Positions 30,417 to 41,810 are shown, numbered from the stretch's first letter. The stretch is DNA of 64,000 nucleotides from Lithodes maja (GCA_037953745.1 JBAKBP010007901.1:1-64000), one strand, 5' to 3'. Notes: generated by a model not told the origin, from the letters alone. Numbers and translations: made by a program.

Positions 30417-31937
30417 TTGCAGAATCTCTCAGTAGATAAGGCTCCTGGTCCAGATGAAATTCCTCCAATAGTACTTAAGAATTGCTCCTTGGTGCTCGCT
30501 CCTGTATTGGCAAAATTTTTCCGTCTGTGTACTCATACCTCATGCTTCCCAGTACCCTGGAAAGAAGCAAACATCCATCCAGTTCCTAAAAAAGGTGCCT
30601 CTTCAGATCCATCAAACTACAGACCAATAGCTATAACTTCCACTCTTGGTAAAGTCTTTGAAATTATATTAAATAATCACATAATTAAGCATCTTGAGAA
30701 TAATAAATTAATCAGTGATAGGCAATATGGTTTTAGACGATGTCGATCAACTGCAGACATGCTTTGCCTTCTTACGCATCAAATCAACCAAGCTACAGAC
30801 CAACATGGTGAAACACATACAATAGCACTGGATATATCAAAGACATTTGATAGAGTCTGGCATCAATCCTTATTGTCGAAGATGTCACACTACGGCCTTG
30901 CATCATTAGTTCCACTAATTTCTTCTTATCTTCATAACAGAAAAATATGTGTAATGGTAGATGGCCTTTATTCTCAATTTCACTCAATAAATGCTGGTGT
31001 TCCCCAGGGATCAGTTTTGGCCCCAATTCTGTTCCTCATTCATATCAATGATCTCATATCTACCACTCACAATCCAATACATTCCTACGCAGATGACTCA
31101 ACACTCTACAGTTCCTTCACATTAACCAATTCTTTCACCCACCCCGATCTTATAAATTCAAAAATAAACACTGCAATTTCTCTGAACCAGGACCTTTCTA
31201 GAATTAATGGATGGGGACAAAAGAATCTAGTTTCCTTTAATGCACAGAAAACCAAATACATTCAATTTTCTAACCGACAGAATCTCACTGACTCCCATAT
31301 ATTTTTTAATGATGTAAATATTCCCACTTCCCCTAGTATTGACATTCTCGGTGTAAGATTAACTACTAACTTGAGCTGGACACATTATGTTAGAAGCATT
31401 GCAAAGAATGCCTCTAACAAACTGGGACTCCTGTACAGAGTTCGAGAATTCTTCACTGACGAGCAGTTGGCCGTGATATATAAAAGTCATGTGCGTTCTC
31501 AGATGGATTACTGTTCACCTCTGTGGGGTGGAAGTGGAGTGGTTGCATTGAGGCAGTTGGACAAAATTCAAAATAAAGCTATTAGATTAATCAATAACCC
31601 TGCAATCACACAGGACCTTCCTACATTATCCATACGAAGAAACGTTGCATCCCTTGCATTATTCTACAGATATTTTCACAGCAATTGTTCCGAGGAACTT
31701 ACTTCAATTGTGCCGCCTCTCCACATCTTTCCCCGTAGAACTAGGGCAGCTGAGAGCGCCCATGAATTTACACTTTCTCCTCCACAATGCAGAACTTCTG
31801 CTTATCAAAATTCATTTATCCCCAGAGCTACTACTCTTTGGAATTCACTTCCCTCAAATTGCTTTCCACAAACTTACAATCTACAAATGTTTAAATCCAG
31901 TTGTTACAAACAGTTTATGAATGGAGGATGCCTTTAG
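30417..31937 (+). pseudogene. LINE reverse transcriptase, copy A
   Basis: A 506-residue open frame begins within the RT; the real protein would start upstream in the endonuclease. RT motifs: KAPGPDEIP (8-16), NYRPIAI (67-73), the first catalytic aspartate in ALDIS (D139), GVPQGSVLAP (194-203) and YADD (224-227). The conserved SKAFD box reads SKTFD here. The C-terminal region with RRNVASLALFYRY and TTLWNSLP is typical of Jockey/CR1-group elements. No RNase H. The frame upstream is broken by the deletion near 29957, hence pseudogene, but this segment alone is intact. Confidence 0.88.
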
Positions 31938-32113
31938 GCACATGGACCTTTTTGTTTTATCTGTGTTTTTCCTTCCTCCGTTCATTGTCTCTTTAAAAAA
32001 AAAACAAGAAAAAAAAAAGAGAGAGGTCAGCCGCACATCTTTTTATCAACACCACAAACTTTGACCACAGGATTCCGTTTCCTCGGGTTGTCTTTTATAT
32101 TCGCTTCCCTTAA

Positions 32114-32403
32114 GGGGAGATGGGTCGTTTTTCTGGTCCCCCTTCTTCCTCATGCTTATCCCCATTAGTTTTGATATTGTAAACGTTTGCCCAATTAGTT
32201 TCTCGATTTTAATACCTTTCGCCTTATTTCTTCGTCAATATTAAGAACTTTCGTGCTATTTAGATGTCGATTTGTTTTCCTGACGAACGATAGTGAACCT
32301 GTAATTTTGGAAGGGGTCATGATTATTCTAGAAGGGGGATGTAATGGATGTTTTTTTTTTATAAATTTGATGGAGGTCTAAGGAGAAAACTAGAACAATA
32401 TAA
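32114..32403 (+). repeat. R1 repeat, TTAA-bounded
   Basis: Bounded by TTAA at 32110-32113 and 32404-32407. It has the GGGGAGATGG start and a decayed core (CTGACGAACGATAGTGAACC). Confidence 0.75.
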
Positions 32404-32407
32404 TTAA

Positions 32408-32614
32408 CCCCTTCTGTACCGGCGACGTCTTTATCATTTTATTCTAGCTATATTTGCACGATTGTTTGCAGCTTAAGAAGGATCTGTGGTAGTTAAAAGA
32501 GGTAAACGAGATATTTTGAAACCTGTTAATTACTGGAGGTCCGTTTTAAACTGAGTGAAATCGTCTAATAGAACCCAGAATAAAGTTAAAAGGACGTCGC
32601 CGGTACAGAAGGGG
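32408..32614. mobile_element. 207-bp MITE with perfect 22-bp terminal inverted repeats
   Basis: 32408-32429 and 32593-32614 are exact reverse complements (beginning CCCCTTCTGTACCGGCGACG). The left flank is TTAA; the right flank is TAAA, probably a decayed TTAA. The interior has GCAGCTTAAGAAGGATCTG and GAAATCGTCTAATAGA, the core amplified elsewhere into satellites. TTAA targets with CCC-starting ends suggest mobilisation by a piggyBac-type transposase. Confidence 0.85.
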
Positions 32615-32661
32615 TAAATACATGTAAAAAATCGACCAAAAAGTGAACCATTCCCCCTTAA

Positions 32662-32872
32662 CCCTTTGAGGACCATGCCGCACTTTAACCGTTTATTGAG
32701 GCTATCATTAGACGATTTTATACAGCTTAGGAAGGATCTGTGGGTATTATAAGGGTAGTAAAGATTAAATAAATGAATCATCTGACTTCCATATACCCTT
32801 CCTAATCCGAATAAAATCCTCTAATAATAGCCAGAAAACGGACAATAAATTCGTCATCGTATCTTGAAAGGG
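32662..32872. mobile_element. 211-bp MITE with TTAA duplication
   Basis: TTAA at 32658-32661 and 32873-32876. The ends CCCTTTGAGGACCATG and (reverse) CCCTTTCAAGATACGATG are imperfect inverted repeats. The interior again carries the inverted pair CATTAGACGATTTTATACAG and AATAAAATCCTCTAATAATA. Confidence 0.82.
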
Positions 32873-32887
32873 TTAAAGTTTGTGTTA

Positions 32888-33113
32888 CTTATACTCTGTT
32901 TCTTTTCAACTTGCGGTAAATTGCAAAGTTCCCATCAAGATTTCTCCGATATTCTAGATTTTGTAGTGAAATAAGGTGCTAATTATATAAACTTGGTCTT
33001 AATATGATGCAGAGACATAGTGGTTTCATAATTTATTTTGTCATTAAATATTCAAAAATTAGATGCTAAAGGATTCAATTTATCGTCAGATGATTAATGA
33101 AACTGTGTATAGT
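32888..33113 (+). repeat. R5 short element, single-unit copy
   Basis: Inverted ends near 32891-32930 and 33074-33113 flank one 64-bp unit (TTAATATGATGCAGAGACAT at 32999). It is directly followed by R1 at 33196, the same order as at 24341-25250. Confidence 0.8.
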
Positions 33114-33195
33114 TTGTCCACATGTAGAAGCAGCTCCTGAAGATCTTGTATACTTCATAGATTTATTGTTTGTATAGTTATGCAGTATATATTAA

Positions 33196-33470
33196 GGGGA
33201 GATGGTTGTTTTTCTGGCTCCCCTTCTCCCTCATGATGAGCCCCACTACATATGAGATTTTAAGATGTTCTCCCCAATAGTTTGTAGATTTTAAGAGCTT
33301 TCGTCCCATTTCTTCATCAATATGAAGACCTTTCGTTCCATTTAAGTAACGATTGTTTTTCATGGCGAGCGATAGCGATCCTGTAATTTATGAGGAACTG
33401 GCCTTCGACCAGGACATTTTTCGACCGAAAAATTTAAACATTTATCTTGAAGGGGGTCTTGGGGTGTTTT
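33196..33470 (+). repeat. R1 repeat, TTAA-bounded
   Basis: TTAA at 33192-33195 and 33471-33474; core TGGCGAGCGATAGCGATCCT near 33363. The right TTAA is shared with the next element. Confidence 0.78.
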
Positions 33471-33474
33471 TTAA

Positions 33475-35012
33475 CCCCTTCAGCACGATGATGCCTTATT
33501 ACCTTTGATTCTGGCTACAACTAGACGATTTTATGCAGACTGAGAAGGGCCTGTGTTATTCCGAGGGTTTATCAAGATCGTATTTACCCATTAGAGTCCT
33601 AGAGTTAGATTACAAGCTAAAGACAATCAACTAATGGTCACCAGAATGTGATGACAATCAACTAATGGTAACCAGAATGTGATGACAATCAACTAATGGT
33701 AACCAGAATGTGATGACAATCAACTAATGGTCACCAGAATGTGATGACAATCAACTAATGGTAACCAGCATGTGATGACAATCAACTAATGGTAACCAGA
33801 ATGTGATGAGAATCAACTTATGGTCACCAGAATGTGATGACAATCAACTAATGGTAACCAGAATGTGATGACAATCAACTAATGGTAACCAGAATGTGAT
33901 GAGAATCAACTAATGGTCACCAGAATGTGATGACAATCAACTAATATTAACCAGAATGTGATGACAATCAACTAATGGTAACCAGAATGTGATGACAATC
34001 AACTAATGGTCACCAGAATGTGATGACAATCAACTAATGGTCACCAGAATGTGATGACAATCAACTAATGGTAACCAGAATGTGATGACAATCAACTAAT
34101 GGTCACCAGAATGTGATGACAATCAACTAATGGTAACCAGAATGTGATGTCAATCAACTAATGGTAACCAGAATGTGATGACAATCAACTAATGGTCACC
34201 AGAATGTGATGACAATCAACTAATGGTAACCAGAATGTGATGACAATCAACTAATGGTGACCAGAATGTGATGACAATCAACTAATGGTCACCAGAATGT
34301 GATGACAATCAACTAATGGTGACCAGAATGTGATGACAATCAACTAATGGTGACCAGAATGTGATGACAATCAACTAATGGTAACCAGAATGTGATGACA
34401 ATCAACTTATGGTAACCAGAATGTGATAACAATCAACTAATGGTAACCAGAATGTGATGACAATCAACTAATGGTAACCATAATGTGATGACAATCAACT
34501 AATGGTAACCAGAATGTGATGACAATCAACTAATGGTAACCAGAATGTGATGACAATCAACTAATGGTCACCAGAATGTGATGACAATCAACTAATGGTA
34601 ACCAGAATGTGATGACAATCAACTAATGGTAACCAGAATGTGATGACAATCAACTAATGGTCACCAGCATGTGATGACAATCAACTAATGGTAACCAGAA
34701 TGTGATGACAATTAACTAATGGTAACCAGAATGTGATGACAATCAACTAATGGTAACCAGAATGTGATGACAATCAACTAATGGTCACCAGAATGTGATG
34801 ACAATCAACTAATGGTAACCAGAATGTGATGACAATCACCTAATGGTAACCAGAATGTGATGACAATCAACTAATGGTCACCAGAATGTGATGACAATCA
34901 ACTAATGGTAACCAGAATGTGATGACAATCAACTAATGGTCACCAGAATGTGATGACAATCAACTAATGGTAACCAGAATGTGATGACAAATACGTCATG
35001 GTGCTGAAGGAG
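33475..35012. mobile_element. TTAA MITE whose interior is a 31-bp minisatellite
   Basis: TTAA at 33471-33474 and 35013-35016. The ends are inverted over about 23 bp including the TTAA, with three mismatches (TTAACCCCTTCAGCACGATG against TTAACTCCTTCAGCACCATG). About 1380 of the 1538 bp are the 31-bp array; short single-copy arms remain on each side. Confidence 0.85.
33613..34992. repeat. 31-bp minisatellite, about 44 copies
   Basis: Unit GATGACAATCAACTAATGGT followed by NACCAGAATGT, 31 bp. The variable base gives GGTCACC, GGTAACC or GGTGACC and alternates irregularly along the array. A few units have other substitutions, such as ATTAACC. The unit resembles the AATCGTCTAATGATAGCCAG core of related short elements. 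Confidence 0.95.
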
Positions 35013-35016
35013 TTAA

Positions 35017-35283
35017 CCCCTTCTGTACCGGGGCCGTCCTATTAACTATATTACGGCTACCATTAGATGATTTTATTCAGTTTAAAAAAGGCCTCCGGCA
35101 ATTCACAGGCTTCGAACTATCTCACTTAACCCTTTTTACTACCACAGATCCTTCCTGAACTGCACAAAATGAGAGTCATCCAGGGAGTAGGTATGGACAT
35201 AAACAGTCCATTTGCTCTAGCCCCTTTTGAGTTACATCATCAACGGGAATAAACCTTTTGTCTCATCAACTTATCACCACCTC
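35017..35283. repeat. TTAA-type short element fragments
   Basis: Starts TTAACCCCTTCTGTACCGGG, sharing its TTAA with the previous element. It contains ATTAGATGATTTTATTCAG and is interrupted or joined near 35135 by a second CCCTTTTTACTACC end. Confidence 0.6.
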
Positions 35284-35287
35284 TTAA

Positions 35288-36080
35288 GGGGAGATGGGTC
35301 GTTTTACTAGACCCCCTTCTCCCTCATGTTTAGCCCAATTAGCTTTGACAGTTTAAAACGTTTGGCACATTAGTTTGGCGATTATAATACCTTTCGCCCC
35401 ATTTCGTTGTCAATTTTAACGCCTTTCGTGCCAGTTAGGTGTCAATTTTTTCTTGGCGACCGATAGCGAGCTTGTAATTTTAAGACGAACCGGCCTTTGT
35501 CTACTTAAAACTATAAACATGTGTCTTAGAGGGGGGCCTAGGGGGTGATTGTCTAAGCTTAAGGGGGGTCACCGGCTTGTTTTATCTTTATCTCCTTTTC
35601 TCTCTTGTCCTGGCTTTTATCCATTTGGCCCCATACAGCCATCTTTTTTAAGACGTTTATCCCCATCCAGGTGTCAATTTCTTCCTGGCGAGCGATAGCG
35701 AGCCAGCATTGTATGGAGATATGTACAAATTTAGTTTGCTGTCAAAACAAAAATATATATATATGCTGGCTCGCTACCGCTCGTCAGGATAATATAGACA
35801 CCTGGATGGGGGTAAACGTCTTAAAACAATAGGCTTAATGAGGCCGAATGGATACAAACCAAAGAGAAAGGGAGAGAAAGAGACAAAGGCGAGATGGGCT
35901 CCCTTAAAACGAACCGGCCATTATCTCCCTAAAACTATTAACATGTATCTTGAAGGGGGGGGGGGGGGGTCCTAGGGGGTGATTTTCTAAGCTTGATGGA
36001 GGTCTAGCGAAGAAAGGAAAACCATATACATGAATGAATTAATTATTCCTATATCAAAAAAAAATCCACTATTCCCTTAC
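35288..36080 (+). repeat. R1 repeat carrying a 300-bp foldback insert
   Basis: R1 starts after TTAA at 35284-35287; core GGCGACCGATAGCGAGC near 35455. Within it, 35600-35755 and 35763-35900 are inverted copies around an (AT)n loop, each with a version of TGGCGAGCGATAGCGAGCCA. R1 sequence resumes at about 35905. Confidence 0.7.
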
Positions 36081-36084
36081 TAGT

Positions 36085-36480
36085 AACTTCCCTACAATCT
36101 CCCTCTACACGCCGCAATGTTTCATCTCTCTCCCTCTTCTACCGCTTTTACAATAATCAATGTTCCTCAGTGCTATCGCAGTGCATACCTCCTCCCTTTT
36201 ATGGACAGAGCGTGGCAGCCGTCTTTCAACACATTCCCACCCCTATTCTGTCCAACTCTCTAACCCAAAAGTGAACCGAATCCCCCAGTCTTTGTTCTAC
36301 TCAACAAGTAAACTCGGGCTCTATCTTTGCCTCATCCTATGAATTGAAATGCTTCAAGCTCCGTGTGTCCAGTCATTTTGACTCTAACGTGCCTTAAGTT
36401 TGGCTCCCTATCACTCTTTCAACTTGGGTGGAGGGTGGGGGGGGGGGGGGCACTTGTTACAGGCAGCATTCTCTTGTGTA
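36085..36480 (+). pseudogene. Decayed LINE RT C-terminal fragment
   Basis: The plus strand near 36108-36200 translates to RRNVSSLSLFYRFYNNQC, then a stretch including CIPPPFYGQSVAA, matching the C-terminal region of the LINE at 30417-31937 (RRNVASLALFYRYFHSNC). Stops follow. It is a different, older family than copies A and B. Confidence 0.6.
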
Positions 36481-36863
36481 TCACTAGTGTACATCGCAAA
36501 ACAAAAATAATAATAAATAAATAGGTATAATAAATCGAGTAAAAGGGTTTATATAAGCGATAACCCGAGATGAGGTAGTAGGGGTAGGCAGCCCCACCCA
36601 GGGAAGTACTACCGCCAAGGTTTCGGGAGACTCAGGGAATAGCCTGAATTCCATTTTCTCTCCCAGGCCTTGGTAGCTGGATACATATCTTTCTGCCTCA
36701 CACATCAGGGGTATCAGGAAAACCCTCTTTATATAACATACACATCCAACTTCACGACATTGCCCTACATTGCTATCCTCTATCCATAAAACACTACTCT
36801 TCCCACTACATATCATACATGTAACACCATACACCTTACCCAATATATATGGCAGTACAATAA

Positions 36864-38181
36864 TTGTTAAGAGCAAACCTGGTGGTCCCTCGGATATCCA
36901 CCCCCGGCTGGGTTGGGTCATTGACACAGGGCCCTCCCGGTCGTCATCATGCGACTGTGTCAAGAGCATTGCAACGTCCCAAAGCTGCTCGTCGGTGCAG
37001 CTTTTTCTTTAGCAATATAAGGGGACTTCACTCTAACATCAATTCTGTACACCAATTTCTTCAAGCAGAATCCCCTACTCTCCTTTTTTTTGACAGAGAC
37101 TCAAGTAACATCCACATCTGACACGTCTAGATTTAATTTTCCAGGTTATCAACTGCTCCAAAATTTCAGACCTAAAGGAGGTGTATGTTGCTTCGCAAAA
37201 TCTGAAATTGCCCTGGAGGAGGTTACTAGTTTCAATTGTCCCTATTTTGATTATTCTATATACAAATTAATTTCTGCTGGTAAATTTAAATACATATGTT
37301 GCATCTACCGTTCCCCAAATACTCCTCCAGAGCAAAGTCTTTTTGATTCTCTGTCCTCACAACTCAGTGTCCTCAACTTAAATGCTTCTTCTGAAATCAC
37401 TGTGTTGGGTGATTTTAATGTCCATAATGTTGAATGGCTCACTCATTCAGCCAGGACTGATGATGCTGGTCTTGAATGTGAGCTATTTGCAGACTCATTT
37501 AATCTCACTCAACTAGTCAACCAACCCACCCGTGTACCAGATAATCCTAATCATAATTCCCACCTACTGGACTTATTTTTAACAACCAATTCAGAAAATT
37601 ATGATGTTACAGTGAGGTCCCCGCTTGGATCTTCTGATCACTGACTGATACAGGCCACCTGTCTATCACCTACCACACCTTCCCACTCTGAACCTGTTTT
37701 GGTGACTAAATGGCATTACGATAGGGCAGACTGGCAGGGTCTTCAAGGTTTCTTTATTGATATTCCCTGGACCTCTTTTTTTTCTAATGATGCACACTCC
37801 ACCTTGAGCCACATACAAGATTTTGTAAAAATTGGAATGGAAACTTTTATTCCTCATCAAAAGTACAGTAAAAGATCTAATTCACCTAAATGGTTTGACC
37901 ATAATTGTGCTAGAGTAACTGAACAAAAAGCAATAGCCTACAATGCATACACAAGATCAAAAATTCATGAAGCCTTTAATTACTTTAGAAACATCAGAAA
38001 TCATGCCAAAACTGTATTAAACCTAACTAAATCAAACTTTCTCCACAAGCAGGCAAATAAACTTCTAAATAATCCAAATGATAACAACATATTTTGGTCT
38101 ACTCTTAACTCCTTTAAATCCAACTTCACTACTGCTTCATCCATTCCACCATTAAAATCTCCGACTGGAGACCCACTGTAA
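36864..38181 (+). pseudogene. LINE endonuclease region, copy B
   Basis: Open pieces 36864-37121, 37090-37644 and 37699-38181. The second piece holds GGVCCFAKSE, IYRSPN, LGDFNVHNVEW and ends SPLGSSDH, so the catalytic SDH block is present. The third piece is the linker between endonuclease and RT (KWFDHNCARVTEQKAIAYNA), partly missing from copy A. Confidence 0.83.
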
Positions 38182-38330
38182 GTGACCCACGAGGTAAAGC
38201 TAACCTTCTTGCGGATATTTTCTCCACCAACTCAACCTTAGATGAAATAAATCAAGATGTCCCTGTACTTAATTTTAATTCGCCTGAAATTCCCTCACTT
38301 AAGATCCACACCAGACATGTCAAAACTATT

Positions 38331-39849
38331 TTGCAGAATCTCTCAGTAGATAAGGCTCCTGGTCCAGATGAAATTCCTCCAATAGTACTTAAGAATTGCT
38401 CCTTGGTGCTCGCTCCTGTATTGGCAAAATTTGTCCGTCTGTGTACTCATACCTCATGCTTCCCAGTACACTGGAAAGAAGCAAACATCCATCCAGTTCC
38501 TAAAAAAGGTGCCTCTTCAGATCCATCAAACTACAGACCAATAGCTATAACTTCCACTCTTGGTAAAGTCTTAGAAATTATATTAAATAATCACATAATT
38601 AAGCATCTTGAGAATAATAAATTAATCAGTGATAGGCAATATGGTTTTAGACGATGTCGATCAACTGCAGATATGCTTTGCCTTCTTACGCATCAAATCA
38701 ACCAAGCTACAGACCAACATGGTGAAACACATACAATAGCACTGGATATATCAAAGGCATTTGATAGAGTCTGGCATCAATCCTTATTGTCGAAGATGTC
38801 ACACTACGGCCTTGCATCATTAGTTCCACTAATTTCTTCTTATCTTCATAACAGAAAAATATGTGTAATGGTAGATGGCCTTTATTCTCAATTTCACTAA
38901 ATAAATGCTGGTGTTCCCCAGGGATCAGTTTTGGCCCCAATTCTGTTCCTCATTCATATCAATGATCTCATATCTACCACTCATAATCCAATACATTCCT
39001 ATGCAGATGACTCAACACTCCACAGTTCCTTCACATTTACCAATTCTTTCACCCAACCCGATCTTATAAATTCAAAAATAAACACTGCAATTTCTCTGAA
39101 CCAGGACCTTTCTAGAATTAATGGATGGGGACAAAAGAATCTAGTTTCCTTTAATGCACAGAAAACCAAATACATTCAATTTTCTAACCGACAGAATCTC
39201 ACTGACTCCCATATATTTTTTAATGATGTAAATATTCCCACTTCCCCTAGTATTGACATTCTCGGTGTAACATTAACTACTAACTTGAGCTGGACACATT
39301 ATGTTAGAAGCATTGCTAAGAATGCCTCTAAAAAACTGGGACTCCTGTACAGAGTTCGAGAATTCTTCACTGACGAGCAGTTGGCCGTGATATATAAAAG
39401 TCATGTGCGTTCTCAGATGGATTACTGTTCACCTGTGGGGTGGAAGTGGAGTGGTTGCATTGAGGCAGTTGGACTAAATTCAAAATAAAGCTATTAGATT
39501 AATCAATAACCCTGCAATCACACAGGACCTTCCTACATTATCCATACGAAGAAACGTTGCATCCCTTGCATTATTCTACAGATATTTTCACAGCAATTGT
39601 TCCGAGGAACTTGCTTCAATTGTGCCTCCTCTCCACATCTTTCCCCGTAGAACTAGGGCAGCTGAGAGCGCCCATGAATTTACACTTTCTCCTCCACAAT
39701 GCAGAACTTCTGCTTATCAGAATTCATTTATCCCCAGAGCTACTACTCTTTGGAATTCACTTCCCCCGAATTGCTTTCCACAAACTTACAATCTACAAAT
39801 GTTTAAGTCCAGTTGTTACAAACATTTTATGAGTGGAGGATGCCTTTAG
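38331..39849 (+). pseudogene. LINE reverse transcriptase, copy B
   Basis: Pieces 38331-38900, 38931-39488 and 39622-39849 correspond to residues 1-189, about 201-370 and 432-506 of the copy A frame. SKAFD is intact here, YADD is at about 39002. The stop at 38901 and the 2-bp deletion near 39433 break the frame. Confidence 0.87.
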
Positions 39850-40162
39850 GCACATGGACCTTTTTGTTTTATCTGTGTTTTTCCTTCCTCCGTTCATTGT
39901 CTCTTAAAAAAAAAAAAAAAAAAAATGGAATCCTGTGGTCAAAGTTGGTGTTGTTGATAATAAGATGTGCGGCTGACCTCTCTGGAGCGGTGTGAACCCT
40001 GAAGCCTCAGTCCAGGGTTCGAACCACTAGCTCACAGTTTGTGTGTGTCATCTTTTATTACTATTGTTGTTGTTATTGTGATTATGGTTATGATTTATTA
40101 TTACTATTATTAATATAAAAATAATGCTAATATTAATAATTAAAACAATACATTATTATTAT

Positions 40163-40522
40163 TAACCCTTTCAAGATACCATGACACATTTCCTTCCTGT
40201 GTTCTGACTATTATTAGACGATTATATTCAGATGAGTTATCTGCTCAACAGGTGGCGTTGTGTGTAAGTGTGAGAGTCCGAGTGTAGGGGGTGAGTCAGT
40301 GAAACACGGGAACGAGGTGGCTTCAGAGATGGGGTCGTTTCGGGCCATGAGTGAGCACCGTACCTCATGTGAAGGCAAGATGGCAGGTGCTCGTTGTACT
40401 CTACGTGCTTCACATGTCTCACTCCCTAGACTGGAACAAGTCCTCACGGGCTTCACTGTTCATTGTAAAGCGGTGAATGTTAAGGCTCTCAGCCTATGCC
40501 CGAGAGGAAGTAAGTTGGAATA

Positions 40523-40557
<35 letters not shown>

Positions 40558-40700
40558 AGGAAGGGCCTTATATGAAAGTGAGAGTTAATGAGATAGTCTT
40601 TACCCATATAATTCGCACAGATCCTTCCTAAACCGCATAAAATCGTCTAATGCTAGCCCGCAGAATAAACTGTACCAAGGCATCATAATCGTCAAGGGTA
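40163..40700. mobile_element. TTAA MITE interrupted by a poly(A)-tailed insertion
   Basis: Left end TTAACCCTTTCAAGATACC; right end TCAAGGGTATATTAA near 40682-40697. Uninterrupted relatives (44264 onward) read TTATTCGGATTAGGAAGGG where this copy is split. Confidence 0.7.
40231..40555 (+). mobile_element. Poly(A)-tailed retro-insert of unknown source
   Basis: About 295 bp of sequence unlike anything else in the window, then about 30 A's. It is more GC-rich than its surroundings. A 99-codon frame (40260-40559) runs into the poly(A) and is probably not a gene. The last bases before the tail include GGAAGTAAGT, which resembles a 5' splice site. It could be a LINE-mobilised host transcript or a SINE. 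No clear target duplication or AATAAA. Confidence 0.6.
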
Positions 40701-40704
40701 TATT

Positions 40705-41165
40705 AACTATTTCTGTACCGGCGACGTCTTTGTAATTTTATTCTAGCCATGATTAGACGATTTTGTGCAGCTTAAGAGGGACCTGTGGTAGTACAGAGGG
40801 TTAAGGGGCTAGTGGCTGTTTTTTTGGTCTATTTATTAATATTATTAATGTATTATTTTGTTTTAAAGTTTCTTCGCTAGACCTCCATCAAGCTTAGAAA
40901 GACATTCCTTAGACCCCCTTTCAAGATAAATTTGTAAAAAATTCAGTTCTAAAATTAGAGGCTTGCAAGGAAAAATTTGACACCTAAAGGGCACGAAAGG
41001 TCTGAATATTGACAAAAGAATTATGCGAAAGGTCTCAAAATCGCCAAACCAACGAAACGAACGTCTTCAAACCTCAAAAGTAATATGGTAAACATGAGGG
41101 AGAAGGGGGTCCTTAAAAAGCGCGTACTACCCGCTTAATAGGCCGGCCCTGGTACTGAAAGGGTT
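40705..41165 (-). repeat. TTAA short element with nested R1
   Basis: TTAACTATTTCTGTACCGGC starts near 40706. R1 on the minus strand at 40805-41133 lies between TTAA at 40801-40804 and 41134-41137. The outer element ends in CTGAAAGGGTTAA near 41166. Confidence 0.7.
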
Positions 41166-41400
41166 AACCCCTTCAGTGTTGGAGGCCGGGGCTGGACCCC
41201 AATATTATGGTGACCAGTAGAAGATTTTAGGCAGCTTAGGAAGGATCTCTAAGCCTCAAAGGGGTAATTAACCGCTTTACAGTAATATTACGGTCACCAG
41301 TAACAGATTTTAGGCAGCTTAAGAAGGGCTTATGTTATGAGGGGGTTTATTGAGATCGTATTCACCTCTTTAATGTAGTAAGTTGGTCAGGCAGCAAACT
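41166..41400. repeat. TTAACCCCTTCAGTGTTGG-type element with two diverged 84-bp units
   Basis: Inverted relative of 27227-27553: GGCAGCTTAGGAAGGATCTC and GGCAGCTTAAGAAGGGCTTA recur 80-odd bases apart. Confidence 0.7.
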
Positions 41401-41810
41401 ATACTCGGTTTCATTTCATCAGACGGTAAATTGAATCCCCTAACAACTGATTTATCGATAACTAGGCTAACGGAAAAATAAGAAATTATCATGTCTCTGC
41501 TTCATTTTTAGACCAAGTTTATATTATAATTAGCACTGCATTTCACTACAAAATCTTCAAAATAACTGAACAATGTGTAAGGGAACTTTGTAATTTACCG
41601 TCAGTTGAAAAGAAACAGAGTATAGTGCATTGTCCATAGGAACAATCACAGAGTTACATAGATACACAGACTGCAAAGACCTTGCGGTCCCTACTAGGCA
41701 GTCTCAACTTAATCCTAACAAACTGTGCAACTAAGTGGAAAGTAAGGATAGCAAATAGAAGGCTCTCTCCCCATTGTGGTTGTAATACCATGGTTAATTC
41801 AATATAAGTA
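41401..41810 (-). repeat. R5 short element, single-unit copy, with flank
   Basis: Inverted ends at about 41400-41441 and 41589-41627 flank one 64-bp unit. The adjoining 41630-41800 is the inverse of 26270-26457. Confidence 0.78.

Larger units (their letters stand above)
28822..32019 (+). mobile_element. Jockey/CR1-group LINE, copy A
   Basis: It starts at GGTAGTAGGGGTAGGC, the same 5' point as copy B at 36573, and ends in an A-rich tail (31994-32018). The shared start suggests a genuine 5' end rather than truncation. Coding order is AP endonuclease then RT, without a visible ORF1. It sits inside an R4 repeat whose halves lie at 28755-28821 and 32020-32095. Against copy B it has lost about 160 bp near 29957, plus single-base indels, so it is inactive. 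The copies otherwise look about 98-99% identical. Confidence 0.9.
36573..39925 (+). mobile_element. Jockey/CR1-group LINE, copy B
   Basis: Same 5' start as copy A and a poly(A) tail at 39906-39925; 3.35 kb. It retains the approximately 160 bp missing from copy A. It lies inside another R4 repeat, in the opposite orientation relative to R4 (halves at 36540-36572 and 39926-40045). Disabling changes visible: an extra T in the T-run near 37085, TGA near 37643, a stop at 38901 (TCACTAAAT) and a 2-bp deletion near 39433. Confidence 0.9.

Noticed and set aside
33613..34992. CRISPR-like array of regular short repeats
   Set aside because: The 31-bp unit is contiguous, with no unique spacers between repeats, and the context is eukaryotic transposons; it is a minisatellite.
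40260..40559. 99-residue protein gene
   Set aside because: The frame ends by reading into the poly(A) tail as polylysine; it is more likely part of a retro-copied transcript.
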